From the NCBI GenBank assembly GCA_900766915.1, contig CAAFXE010000257.1:70290-134289 (forward strand): a stretch of 64,000 nt of DNA. Direction: 5' to 3'. The notes below the pieces were generated by a model that saw nothing but the letters and a program-made list of their open reading frames with translations, was not told the origin of the DNA and did not search any database. The stretch's first letter is position 1; each line of letters opens with the position of its first letter. A program made the position numbers and the translations under genes. The stretch comes from Lachnospiraceae bacterium. Lineage in GTDB: Bacteria; Bacillota; Clostridia; Lachnospirales; Lachnospiraceae. Positions 23,875 to 31,903 of this stretch are shown in pieces.

Positions 23875-24930
23875 TTATTGTCTAATCATTTCATGATATA
23901 TTTCAAAAAAGTCAGCTTCCGTATAGTGGATCTCTTCTTTTAATCGAAGCTTTGCCCACTGTTTTTTCTGAAACTGTTCCGGTGCATCAACTGCCACTTC
24001 CTTATAAGCCTGTTCAAAAGCCTCTTCTTTTTTCTTTTTAGCAAGCATCAGTTTGTTTTGCTGCGTTGCCTCATAGTCCATGGTACTGATACATTTCACA
24101 ATATAATAACCATCCTCCAACGCTACCACATCACTGATTTCGCCTGTATTAAGAGAAAATATCAGCTCTTCAAAAGCAGGATCCACGCTTCCTCTGGCAT
24201 AACTGTTTCTAATCTGTTTCGTATCACTATACTGCAGTGCCAGCTCTTCAAAATCCCCGCCTTCCCTGATCTGGGAAAGTACCTTTTTCGCAGCATTTTC
24301 TACGTTTTTCAGTTCCGTTTCACTCATGGGAACCTTCTCGTTATTCTTCATCTTCCAGTTTTTTAAATAAAGAACCTGTGCTGTCACTGTTCTTGCTTCA
24401 TCATCACTGATCTCGATCTCTGCCGACTGGGTTATACTTCGATAAACCTTGACTGCCAGCATGTATTCTCTATAGACCTTTAAGACCACCTCCCTGGTAA
24501 TCTTTTCCTCTCTCTTTAAGCTTTCTGACAATATCTGGTAGTATTTGTCCGTGGCAGCCACGGCCATCTCTTCTTCCTCTTCGCTTAAGGAGAGCTTTCT
24601 GTCTGCTGCCATCATATTCATGATCTTGATCTGCACCATTTTGGACAGGACAATATCCTTGACATGATCTTCCAGAGATGTCCCTCCAAAATCATAGTTC
24701 CACATTTCGGTTCCATATGCACTGGCAAATTGACGATAAAAGGTCGTCAGATATACCATAATCTCTGATCTTGTACAGACAGAAGAACCAATCTTAAATA
24801 TCTGACTTCCCGAAAGTCCTGTGGTAATCACAATTTTCGTATTCGTTCCGCATCCGGTAACTGTGGTCAGACACAACAGTGCCACAAGGCACATTGCCGC
24901 CATCTTTTTGATCATTGCCTGAATTTTCAT
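23875..24930 (-). CDS. PrsA/SurA-like peptidyl-prolyl isomerase lipoprotein, 351 aa
   Basis: Extracytoplasmic foldase. A signal peptide ends in a lipobox (LTTVTGC near residue 27). A helical SurA-N-like region (about 45-180) follows, then a parvulin-type domain (about 185-290) with TARTVTAQVLYLKNW-like opening strand, ALQYSDTKQIRNSYARGSVDPAFEEL-type core and TGEISDVVALEDGYYIVK. It lies 11 bases after the MocR gene and 12 before the next, within the operon. It could fold an exported product; the partners themselves lack signals. Confidence 0.82.
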   Translation of the reverse strand: MKIQAMIKKMAAMCLVALLCLTTVTGCGTNTKIVITTGLSGSQIFKIGSSVCTRSEIMVYLTTFYRQFASAYGTEMWNYDFGGTSLEDHVKDIVLSKMVQIKIMNMMAADRKLSLSEEEEEMAVAATDKYYQILSESLKREEKITREVVLKVYREYMLAVKVYRSITQSAEIEISDDEARTVTAQVLYLKNWKMKNNEKVPMSETELKNVENAAKKVLSQIREGGDFEELALQYSDTKQIRNSYARGSVDPAFEELIFSLNTGEISDVVALEDGYYIVKCISTMDYEATQQNKLMLAKKKKEEAFEQAYKEVAVDAPEQFQKKQWAKLRLKEEIHYTEADFFEIYHEMIRQ

Positions 24931-24941
24931 ACTACAATTCC

Positions 24942-26342
24942 TTATTTTTGATAAAGCTGATAGAGAATTTCTACGGCTGCCTTAATATCCTCTTCTTTTA
25001 AAATGGCATAGCCTAAAATCAAAGTAGCCGGCAGGTTTTCTTTGTATTTTTCAAAGCAGGCACTCCCCAGTCCCTGTACTTTGACTCCCCGCTTTTTTGC
25101 CTCCTCCACATACCAGCTTTCCTCATGGTTTCCCGGAAGTTCCAAAAGCAGATGCACCCCTGCATTCTCTCCTTTTATCCTACAGGATTTTGGAAAAACT
25201 TTCAACGCATTCATCAGGGTATCATGCTTCATTTTGTAAATGCCCCTCATTTTGTTCAAATGACGCTCCATATAACCGCCGGCAATAAACTCATTTAAAA
25301 TCATCTGATCCAAACGGGATACCGTAGAGGAAATAGCTCTGCCCTTTTTCTCATAAATGGAAAGTAACTGCTTCGGCAAAATCAGATAGCTGATACGGAT
25401 AGAAGGCGCAATGGCACGGCTGAAGGTTCCAAGATAGATCACCTTTCCCTGGCGGTCGTTCCCCTGCAATGCCGGAATTGGTTTTCCTTTGTAACGAAAC
25501 TCACTGTCATAGTCGTCCTCAATAATATAGCGCTCTTCCTTTTCATAGGCCCACTCTAAAAGTTCTAACCTTCTTTTGATCGGCATAACTGAACCTAAGG
25601 GATACTGATGGGAAGGCATCACATAGGCAATGTCCGCCCCTGTTTTCCTTAGATCCTCCACCTTCATGCCATAACGGTCGCTTTCTACAGCACACACTTT
25701 GTCAAACATTCCTGATAAGACCCGGTAACCGTGAAGATATCCCGGATTTTCCACGCCTGCCACATGGTTGCTTCCGATTAAAAACCATAAAAGCAGCAAA
25801 AGAGCATCGTTTCCTGCCCCTATAATTACCTGGCCGGGCTCACAGTTGACCCCTCTGGCCTGATGAACATAGGCTGCAATGGTCTTACGAAAAATCTTTT
25901 CTCCTTTGGGATCTCCCAGCTGAAAGATCTCATTTTCCTGCTCATTTTGCACCTTTTTGGTGATTTTTTTCCAGGTTGCGTAGGGAAAATATTCCAGCTC
26001 GATCCCATTGGGGGTAAAATCATAGCGATAGGTTACTTTTTCGGAGCATTTCTCAGCACCTTTACTGTTTTTTTCTGTATCGATATGATACATTCCTGTC
26101 AGGTCGCTGACAAAATAGCCCTTCCATGGAACGGACTCCACATAGCCTTCCGAAATAAGCTGTTCGTAGGCAAGCTCTACCGTACTTCGGCTCACCTGCA
26201 AATGCTCAGCCAGTGCCCTGGTGGATGGAAGTTTCACCTCTGCTTTTAGATTTCCATGATAAATTTCCTGTCTGATATACTGATAAATCTGTTCATATAA
26301 AGGACTTTTATTCCTTCCATCCAGTGGAAAAGTCAATTCCAT
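24942..26342 (-). CDS. MocR/PdxR-family regulator (GntR-type HTH fused to aminotransferase), 466 aa
   Basis: The N-terminal winged helix (residues 1-75) has LPSTRALAEHLQVSRSTVELAYEQL. The C-terminal fold-type-I aminotransferase domain (about 105-466) has YVMPSHQYPLGSVM, IIEDDYDSEFRYKGKPIPALQ and the PLP lysine context YLGTFSRAIAPSIRISY; the usual Ser-Lys is here Ser-Arg, so Schiff-base formation at that position is doubtful. MocR proteins sense PLP or other amino compounds. There is only an 11-base gap to the foldase gene, so it is probably the first gene of that operon rather than a pdx regulator; no pdx genes are nearby. Confidence 0.86.
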   Translation of the reverse strand: MELTFPLDGRNKSPLYEQIYQYIRQEIYHGNLKAEVKLPSTRALAEHLQVSRSTVELAYEQLISEGYVESVPWKGYFVSDLTGMYHIDTEKNSKGAEKCSEKVTYRYDFTPNGIELEYFPYATWKKITKKVQNEQENEIFQLGDPKGEKIFRKTIAAYVHQARGVNCEPGQVIIGAGNDALLLLLWFLIGSNHVAGVENPGYLHGYRVLSGMFDKVCAVESDRYGMKVEDLRKTGADIAYVMPSHQYPLGSVMPIKRRLELLEWAYEKEERYIIEDDYDSEFRYKGKPIPALQGNDRQGKVIYLGTFSRAIAPSIRISYLILPKQLLSIYEKKGRAISSTVSRLDQMILNEFIAGGYMERHLNKMRGIYKMKHDTLMNALKVFPKSCRIKGENAGVHLLLELPGNHEESWYVEEAKKRGVKVQGLGSACFEKYKENLPATLILGYAILKEEDIKAAVEILYQLYQK

Positions 26343-26358
26343 AGAAATTCCTCCTAAA

Positions 26359-26384
26359 AGAGCGTGTGGATTTCCACACGCTCT
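26359..26384 (-). terminator. Terminator after glnS
   Basis: AGAGCGTGTGG and CCACACGCTCT pair perfectly with a four-base loop, followed on the minus strand by TTTT, then directly by the ribosome site of the MocR gene. Confidence 0.85.
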
Positions 26385-26393
26385 ATCAAACTC

Positions 26394-28058
26394 TTATTTT
26401 GGTAACTTAAACGAACTCTTTAAGGAGACGATTCTGTTAAATACTAATTTTTCCGGTGTGGAATCCTTGCAGTCCACACAGTAAAATCCGTTTCTTACGA
26501 ACTGGAAGCTGTCATAAGGCTTTGCATCCTTAAATGCAGGCTCTAAATATGCTTTTTCCACAACCTGCAGGGAATTTGGATTTAAATTCAGGCTGCCGTC
26601 CTCATTGTAAACACCCTTTTCTTCATCAATGATGTTTTCATAGAGACGAACCTCTGCTTCCACCGCAAAAGGAGCCGGTACCCAGTGAATGGTTCCCTTT
26701 ACTTTTCTTCCGGTAAATCCGCTGCCTGCCTTTGTTTCCGGATCATAAGTACAATGTACTTCCACAACCTTACCGGTCTCATCCTTTACAAAGCTTTCGC
26801 ATTTTACAAAATATGCATGCATGAGACGAACCTCATTGCCCGGGAACAGACGGAAATATTTCTTTGGCGGTTCTTCCATGAAGTCTTCTCTTTCGATATA
26901 AAGTTCACGACAGAACGGTAATTTTCTGCTGCCCAGCTCTTCATTTTCCAGGTTGTTGGCTGCATCCAGATATTCTACCTGTCCTTCCGGATAGTTGTCA
27001 ATGATAAGCTTGATCGGATCTAAAACAGCTGCGTAACGTGGTTTTTTCAGTTTCAGGTCCTCACGGATACAGTACTCTAACATGGCATATTCCACAGAAC
27101 TGTTGCTCTTGGAGCATCCACAGAGATCTACGAACATTTTAATAGATTCCGGTGTAAATCCACGACGGCGAAGTGCTGCGATGGATACAAGCCGCGGATC
27201 ATCCCAACCGTCTACAATACCTTCTTCTACAAGACGTTTGATATATCTTTTCCCTGTTACCACATTGGTCAGGTACATTTTTGCAAATTCAATCTGACGG
27301 GGAGGTACTTCGTATTCCAGTTCCTTTACTACCCAGTCATACAATGGTCTGTGGTCCTCAAATTCCAGTGTACAGATAGAATGGGTAATACCTTCAATGG
27401 CATCCTCTACCGGATGGGCATAGTCATACATGGGATAAATGCACCACTGATCCCCGGTATTATGGTGAGTCATATGTGCCACACGGTAAATTACGGGGTC
27501 TCGCATATTCATATTTGGTGAAGCCATGTCAATTTTTGCACGAAGAACTTTTTCACCATCTTTATACATGCCGTTTTTCATGTTTTCGAAAAGCTGCAGG
27601 TTCTCCTCCACACTTCTGTCACGGTACGGGCTGTTTTTCCCCGGTTCCGTTAAGGTGCCTCTGTACTCTCTGATTTCTTCTGCACTTAAGTCACATACGA
27701 ATGCTTTTCCTTTTTTGATGAGCTTTACTGCACCTTCATACATCTGCTGGAAATAGTTGGATGCAAAGAACAGACGATCCTCATAGTCTGCACCAAGCCA
27801 TTCCACATCAGCCTTAATAGATTCCACAAATTCCGTTTTTTCTTTGGTAGGATTTGTATCATCAAAACGCAGATTGAATTTTCCGTTGTATTTCTGTGCC
27901 AGTCCGTAGTTTAAAAGGATAGACTTTGCATGTCCGATGTGCAGGTAGCCATTTGGTTCCGGTGGGAAACGGGTGTGAACTGTTTCGTAAACTCCTTCCT
28001 CCAGATCCTTATCTATTAACTGTTCGATAAAATTTTTGGATTTTGTTTCGTTTTCCAT
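26394..28058 (-). CDS. glnS: Glutamine-tRNA ligase
   Basis: Class Ic synthetase charging tRNA-Gln. FPPEPNGYLHIGHAKSI carries the HIGH motif near residue 35; FDDTNPTKEK follows; the KMSKS equivalent is in the region after IEFAKMYLTNVVTGKRY. The C-terminal half is the beta-barrel anticodon-binding domain. The start is placed at 28056-28058 because GGAGGAG precedes it; an in-frame ATG ten codons upstream lacks a ribosome site. Presence of glnS means the cell need not rely only on GatCAB for Gln-tRNA. A palindromic repeat lies in its upstream region; no T-box is visible. Confidence 0.95.
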   Translation of the reverse strand: MENETKSKNFIEQLIDKDLEEGVYETVHTRFPPEPNGYLHIGHAKSILLNYGLAQKYNGKFNLRFDDTNPTKEKTEFVESIKADVEWLGADYEDRLFFASNYFQQMYEGAVKLIKKGKAFVCDLSAEEIREYRGTLTEPGKNSPYRDRSVEENLQLFENMKNGMYKDGEKVLRAKIDMASPNMNMRDPVIYRVAHMTHHNTGDQWCIYPMYDYAHPVEDAIEGITHSICTLEFEDHRPLYDWVVKELEYEVPPRQIEFAKMYLTNVVTGKRYIKRLVEEGIVDGWDDPRLVSIAALRRRGFTPESIKMFVDLCGCSKSNSSVEYAMLEYCIREDLKLKKPRYAAVLDPIKLIIDNYPEGQVEYLDAANNLENEELGSRKLPFCRELYIEREDFMEEPPKKYFRLFPGNEVRLMHAYFVKCESFVKDETGKVVEVHCTYDPETKAGSGFTGRKVKGTIHWVPAPFAVEAEVRLYENIIDEEKGVYNEDGSLNLNPNSLQVVEKAYLEPAFKDAKPYDSFQFVRNGFYCVDCKDSTPEKLVFNRIVSLKSSFKLPK

Positions 28059-28097
28059 GTTATGGACTCCTCCCGAATCTGTTTTCATATGAATATT

Positions 28098-28160
28098 TGT
28101 TCAGTACCTTCACAGATATGAGCGAAAACCCTCGCGGAATAGTGGTTTCTGAACAGTTAC
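28098..28160. repeat. Interspersed palindromic repeat between glnS and pepD
   Basis: TGTTCAG (28098-28104) and CTGAACA (28149-28155) are perfect arms, followed by GTTAC as in other family members. The inner part begins TACCTTC, shared with the sequence near 2650. Confidence 0.5.
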
Positions 28161-28184
28161 CATATGAAGTCTATATTAACAGAA

Positions 28185-29633
28185 TTAAACTTTCTCTGCA
28201 AGTATCTGACAAAGATATTCCCAGGTTCTGCTTACAGAATCCACCTCCAGGGTTTCCTCGAAGGTATGGACATTCTTCATATTCGGTCCAAAGGAAATGC
28301 AGTCCAAATCTTTTATCTTTCCTGTGAACATCCCGCACTCCAGGCCCGCATGGATTGCCTGGATCTTTGGCCTTTTTCCATACATTTTCTCGTAGACTCT
28401 TACAAAGGTATCTCTAAGTGGGGAATCGGGGCGATATTCCCATCCCGGATAGTCCCCTTTGATTTCAATCGTTCCTCCAAGCATTTCGGAAAACATACGA
28501 ACCTTATCTGTGAGGTAATATTTTGCGGTTTCCATGGAGCTTCTGACAGCGAAGGACATCATAAGTTTCTGTTCTTTTAAGTTCATAATCCCCATATTCA
28601 GGGAAGTTTCTACCAATCCTTCCACATCCATGCTGTAGGACAGGATCCCATTGGGGATGTTATTTAAGGTATGGATGACTTTTGCACGGGCTGTACCATC
28701 AAGGACTTCCATCATTGCCTCTTCCAGAGGCTTCAGCACCAATGTAACCTCAGGATCACTTGCATGAAGCTCCCGTCTAAGGATTTCTTCCTGTGTCTTT
28801 ACGATTCTTTGTAAGGTTTCTTCCTGTTCTTTGTTTGCAAGTATCTTTGCTGTGGAAAGTCTTGGAATCGCATTATCCTTCGCCCCGCCTTCCATAGAAA
28901 TAATATCTATAGATGTTTCTTGGTCCAAAGCACGAAGTACACGACCTAAAACCACATTGGCATTGGCTCTGCCTTTATCAATTTCCACGCCGGAGTGTCC
29001 ACCAAGAAGTCCTGTCACCAAAAGCTCATAAACCTTCCCCTGGGCTTTAATTCTTTCCACAGGTATTTCTACATTTAAAGTTAAGCCTCCTGCACAGCTG
29101 GTAAGTAAAATACCTTCTTCCTCTGAATCAATGTTAATGAGCTTCTTTCCCTTTAACATGGAAAGGTCAATCGCTTCGGCTCCGTACAGTCCGGTTTCCT
29201 CATCAACTGTGAGCACTACTTCTAACCTCGGGTGTTTTAAATCTTTATCAGCAAGAATTGCCAGACAAAATGCCACTGCGATACCATCATCTCCACCTAA
29301 AGTAGTTCCGTCAGCCCAGATGAGTTTCCCGTCGGTACAAAGATCTAATCCTTCTGTGAGAAAATCCTTCTCTTTATCCGGTCGTTTCTCGCACACCATG
29401 TCGAGATGTCCCTGCAGGATTATCGGTTCTTCCTCTTCATACCCCGGTGTAGCTTCTTTGATGATGATCACATTTTTCATATCATCCTGAATGTATTCTA
29501 ATCCATGTTCTTTTGCAAAGTTTACACAAAAATCACTGATTTGATTCATATTTCCGGAACCATGGGGAATGTTGCAGATATCCTCAAAATATCTGAATAC
29601 TGATTTTGGCTCCAGGTTATCTAATACTGTCAT
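28185..29633 (-). CDS. pepD: Aminoacyl-histidine dipeptidase (M20 family), 482 aa
   Basis: Zinc dipeptidase with broad specificity that includes Xaa-His dipeptides. Metal-binding motifs in order: LQGHLDMVCEK (His, Asp) near residue 78, LGGDDGIAVA near 118 (bridging Asp), VDEETGLYGA near 148 (catalytic and ligand Glu), and AGLECGMF near 431. The inserted lid domain spans about residues 190-380. Full length for PepD. Cytosolic. It belongs with the M18, M3 and M19 peptidases in this window in peptide use. Confidence 0.94.
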   Translation of the reverse strand: MTVLDNLEPKSVFRYFEDICNIPHGSGNMNQISDFCVNFAKEHGLEYIQDDMKNVIIIKEATPGYEEEEPIILQGHLDMVCEKRPDKEKDFLTEGLDLCTDGKLIWADGTTLGGDDGIAVAFCLAILADKDLKHPRLEVVLTVDEETGLYGAEAIDLSMLKGKKLINIDSEEEGILLTSCAGGLTLNVEIPVERIKAQGKVYELLVTGLLGGHSGVEIDKGRANANVVLGRVLRALDQETSIDIISMEGGAKDNAIPRLSTAKILANKEQEETLQRIVKTQEEILRRELHASDPEVTLVLKPLEEAMMEVLDGTARAKVIHTLNNIPNGILSYSMDVEGLVETSLNMGIMNLKEQKLMMSFAVRSSMETAKYYLTDKVRMFSEMLGGTIEIKGDYPGWEYRPDSPLRDTFVRVYEKMYGKRPKIQAIHAGLECGMFTGKIKDLDCISFGPNMKNVHTFEETLEVDSVSRTWEYLCQILAEKV

Positions 29634-29686
29634 TTTGAACTCCTTTCAATCATTGTCCAATGGTAATATAAATTTCATTTCTTTTA

Positions 29687-29715
29687 TTGTTTTTCTAACT
29701 GAAATCGCATATACT
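29687..29715 (+). promoter_or_regulatory. Promoter of the decayed GNAT toxin-antitoxin-like pair
   Basis: TTGTTT (29687-29692), 17 bases, TATACT (29710-29715), ending about 33 bases before the small ORF whose start follows AAGGAGG. Confidence 0.55.
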
Positions 29716-29748
29716 TAACTTATAGAATCAAAAAACAAGGAGGTTATT

Positions 29749-29925
29749 ATGACTACTTCAAGTATAACACACAATTTCGTTATCTCTAATCCAGAAAGTG
29801 TCCAACGTTTTATTTCTGCAATTGAAGAATCAGAAAAAGATCGTAGTCCGAAGAGACCACTTCCCGGTCGAGAATTAACTGATCCATAAGAAATTTTAGC
29901 TTTCATGAAAAAAAGGAAAAAGTAG
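29749..29925 (+). pseudogene. Candidate antitoxin gene with an in-frame nonsense codon
   Basis: A strong AAGGAGG precedes the ATG at 29749. The frame reads MTTSSITHNFVISNPES, then VQRFISAIEESEKDR and LPGRELTDP, and stops at TAA (29887-29889). The same frame then continues without a break as EILAFMKKRKK to a TAG (29923-29925), one base before the GNAT start codon. The continuation has the charged, Lys-rich character expected of the tail, so TAA probably replaced a Glu or similar codon. The arrangement (small protein, one-base gap, GNAT enzyme) matches TacAT-type modules, but the DNA-binding fold is not obvious. Family assignment is inferred. Confidence 0.6.
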
Positions 29926-29926
29926 T

Positions 29927-30444
29927 ATGTCTGATCAATACTTTAAAATCCCGATGTCGAACATTTCTTATTACATAACGCAATTGAATTTACCAAAAAA
30001 GATCAATCTATTACCTATCTGGTACTTTCCGTCGACGATGTTTCCCTCGTTGGATTTTTTTCCCTCGCTGTCAAACCAATTTCTGTCCAAACTGCTAATA
30101 TCAGTAAAAATATGGCAAAAAAGCTGGCTCGTGTCAGTGTTCTGGACAACGAAACGCAATCTTATACTACTGCTGCATATTTAATTGCTCAGTTAGGTAA
30201 GAACTATTCTCTTCCCGAAAATAAGCAAATCAGCGGTGAACTTCTTTTAGGCTTTGCACTTGAAACAATATCTCGACTTAAATATTCTATCGGTGGAGTT
30301 ATAGAATTTCTGGAATGCGAAGATAATGATTTTCTCCTAAACTTCTATACGCAACAACACTTTAAACTATTTGACAGACGTACTACGATTTCTTCTCAAC
30401 ATGAAAAATCCCGTACTCTACATCAACTTCTCAAATTTATATAG
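29927..30444 (+). pseudogene. Frameshifted GNAT-family acetyltransferase (TacT-like) gene
   Basis: From the ATG at 29927 the frame reads MSDQYFKIP and then becomes nonsense. From 29947 another frame reads NPDVEHFLLHNAIEFTKKDQ, SITYLVLSVDDVSLVGFFSL, then NMAKKLARVSVLDNE and ALETISRLKYSIGGVIEFLE, to a stop at 30442-30444. Adding one A to the AAAA at 29945-29948 joins the two into one protein of about 172 residues that resembles toxin-type GNAT enzymes. The canonical acetyl-CoA loop is weak. It ends three bases from the convergent dus gene. Either a true pseudogene or a homopolymer sequencing error. Confidence 0.68.
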
Positions 30445-30447
30445 TTA

Positions 30448-31371
30448 TTATTTCAAGATCTTGCGCACAAGCATCTTATACTCAGCCAGGTCTTTCACTT
30501 TGCGCATAGCTTTGACCGCCTTTTCGTTATCCGGCAAGGACTGGAACAGATAAAACCACAGCTCTTTCATTTTGAAGAGCACGTTTCTTTCTCCGGATAA
30601 TTCTTCTTCATAGGCTTCGCAAAGATCGCTCAAAAACTCATACCACTGCTGGTAGTTCCGTGATTTTCCCTGTAATTCTTCCAATAAAGATGGCGTTTTT
30701 AAAATGCCACGTCCAAGCATGATATTCTCAATCTGCGGATGTTTCTTTTGGAAGTTTTGAATCTCTTCCACGGTAAAAAGATCTCCGTTATAGCAAAGAG
30801 GAGCCTTTGACTCTTCTATCGCTTTTGCAAATACCTCCATATTGGGATGATTTTTATAATAATCCGTCTGAAGCCTTGGATGAATGATCAGTTCCTTTAA
30901 CGGATATTTGTTGTAAATCTCCAACAATCCGTCAAACTCTTCCGGAGCCTCCATACCGATTCGTGTCTTAATGGAAATCTCCACATCTTTTTTATGTTCA
31001 AAGATCTCGTCAAGAAATTGATCCAATTCCTCCGGATAAGCTAAAAATCCTGATCCTTTTTTCTTAGTCACTACCGTTTTGGACGGGCAACCAAGATTTA
31101 AGTTGATTTCCTGATACCCAAAGTTCATGAGTTTTTCTACCATATCAAGAAATTGCTCTGCATTGTTGGTCAATATCTGTGGCACCAGATACAATCCCAC
31201 ATTATTTTCCGGCAGTATGTCCCTCTTATCTCGATTCTGAAATGCGAAATGTTGGTTTGTGGTAATAAACGGTGTGAAATATTTACTGATTCCACCAAAG
31301 TGCTTCTCATAAGTATTGCGAAACACAAAACCTGTAATCCCCTCTAAGGGAGCTAAGTAGTAATTTTTCAT
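30448..31371 (-). CDS. tRNA-dihydrouridine synthase, 307 aa
   Basis: FMN-dependent reduction of uridine to dihydrouridine in the D-loop of tRNA. The barrel begins YLAPLEGITGFVFRN; the catalytic region INLGCPSKTVVTKKKGSGFLA holds the active-site Cys near residue 95. ISIKTRIGMEAPEEF and LIIHPRLQTDYY provide conserved FMN/tRNA contacts, and CYNGDLFTVEE, then MLGRGILKTPSL complete the phosphate-binding end. The sequence is of the divergent DusC/Firmicutes short type. Monocistronic, convergent with the GNAT pseudogene. Confidence 0.92.
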   Translation of the reverse strand: MKNYYLAPLEGITGFVFRNTYEKHFGGISKYFTPFITTNQHFAFQNRDKRDILPENNVGLYLVPQILTNNAEQFLDMVEKLMNFGYQEINLNLGCPSKTVVTKKKGSGFLAYPEELDQFLDEIFEHKKDVEISIKTRIGMEAPEEFDGLLEIYNKYPLKELIIHPRLQTDYYKNHPNMEVFAKAIEESKAPLCYNGDLFTVEEIQNFQKKHPQIENIMLGRGILKTPSLLEELQGKSRNYQQWYEFLSDLCEAYEEELSGERNVLFKMKELWFYLFQSLPDNEKAVKAMRKVKDLAEYKMLVRKILK

Positions 31372-31440
31372 ATTTTTTCTGAATAGTCTATAACATTCTA
31401 AAAATCAAGGTACTAAATGTATGAGGAGCACGAAAATCCA

Positions 31441-31497
31441 GTTTTAGAACCACTCCACGAAGCACCCACATGTGCGAGTGACTAGTGGTTCTTAAAC
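31441..31497. repeat. Large stem-loop with GTTTTAGAACCACT arms
   Basis: GTTTTAGAACCACT (31441-31454) and AGTGGTTCTTAAAC (31484-31497) pair at 13 of 14 positions; an inner GCAC...GTGC adds a second stem. The stretch 31372-31585 otherwise shows no gene. Its downstream half contains GACGACGCCTGCGAAAC, similar to sequence near 8056. Confidence 0.6.
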
Positions 31498-31585
31498 TTA
31501 GTTGAGGGCGACGACGCCTGCGAAACGCAAGCAGAAGCCGCCCATGCGTCCCATGAAAGAAAATGATTCAAAAATCCTGTAAGAA

Positions 31586-31619
31586 AAAAAGTGCCCTGCC
31601 AGATGGCAAAACACTTTTT
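31586..31619 (-). terminator. Terminator after the small membrane protein gene
   Basis: AAAAAGTG...TGCC and GGCA...CACTTTTT form an interrupted stem with a T tract on the minus strand, just after the stop codon at 31628. Confidence 0.75.
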
Positions 31620-31627
31620 ATATGCTC

Positions 31628-31828
31628 TTAACTCCAGACAGTCAGTAAAAACCAGATCAGGAGTGCACCACCGATAATGTACACCGATGCGATCAGCAGG
31701 GCGCTCTTTAATGCCCCCATGATGACCCATCGACGTTCCTGGCGGCTTAATTCCAGCTTCGGTTCTTCATTTTCCTCATCCATCAGATCAGGTTCTTCAA
31801 AAACCCTTCTGTCATCCTGATTTTTCAT
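31628..31828 (-). CDS. Small membrane protein downstream of oppF (66 aa)
   Basis: An acidic N-terminus (about 30 residues, with EEPDLMDEENEEPKLELS) is followed by QERRWVIMGALKSAL and about 28 hydrophobic residues ending in WFLLTVWS, enough for one long or two short membrane helices. AGGAGAG precedes the ATG, and a terminator follows the stop. No family is recognised. It may be transcribed with the opp genes, since only a hairpin without a T run (CAGCACC 31865-31871 and GGTGCTG 31887-31893) separates them. Role unknown; accessory to the transporter is possible. Confidence 0.7.
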   Translation of the reverse strand: MKNQDDRRVFEEPDLMDEENEEPKLELSRQERRWVIMGALKSALLIASVYIIGGALLIWFLLTVWS

Positions 31829-31903
31829 AGTCTCTCCTGTCTGTTTTCATAATCGGTAATTCATCAGCACCGGCACAGTAAAGGTTGGTGCTGAATACTT
31901 GCA

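Noticed and set aside
31482..31730. Minus-strand frame of 82 codons after oppF
   Set aside because: It overlaps the better-supported 66-aa membrane protein in another frame and reads through its terminator hairpin; composition is not protein-like.
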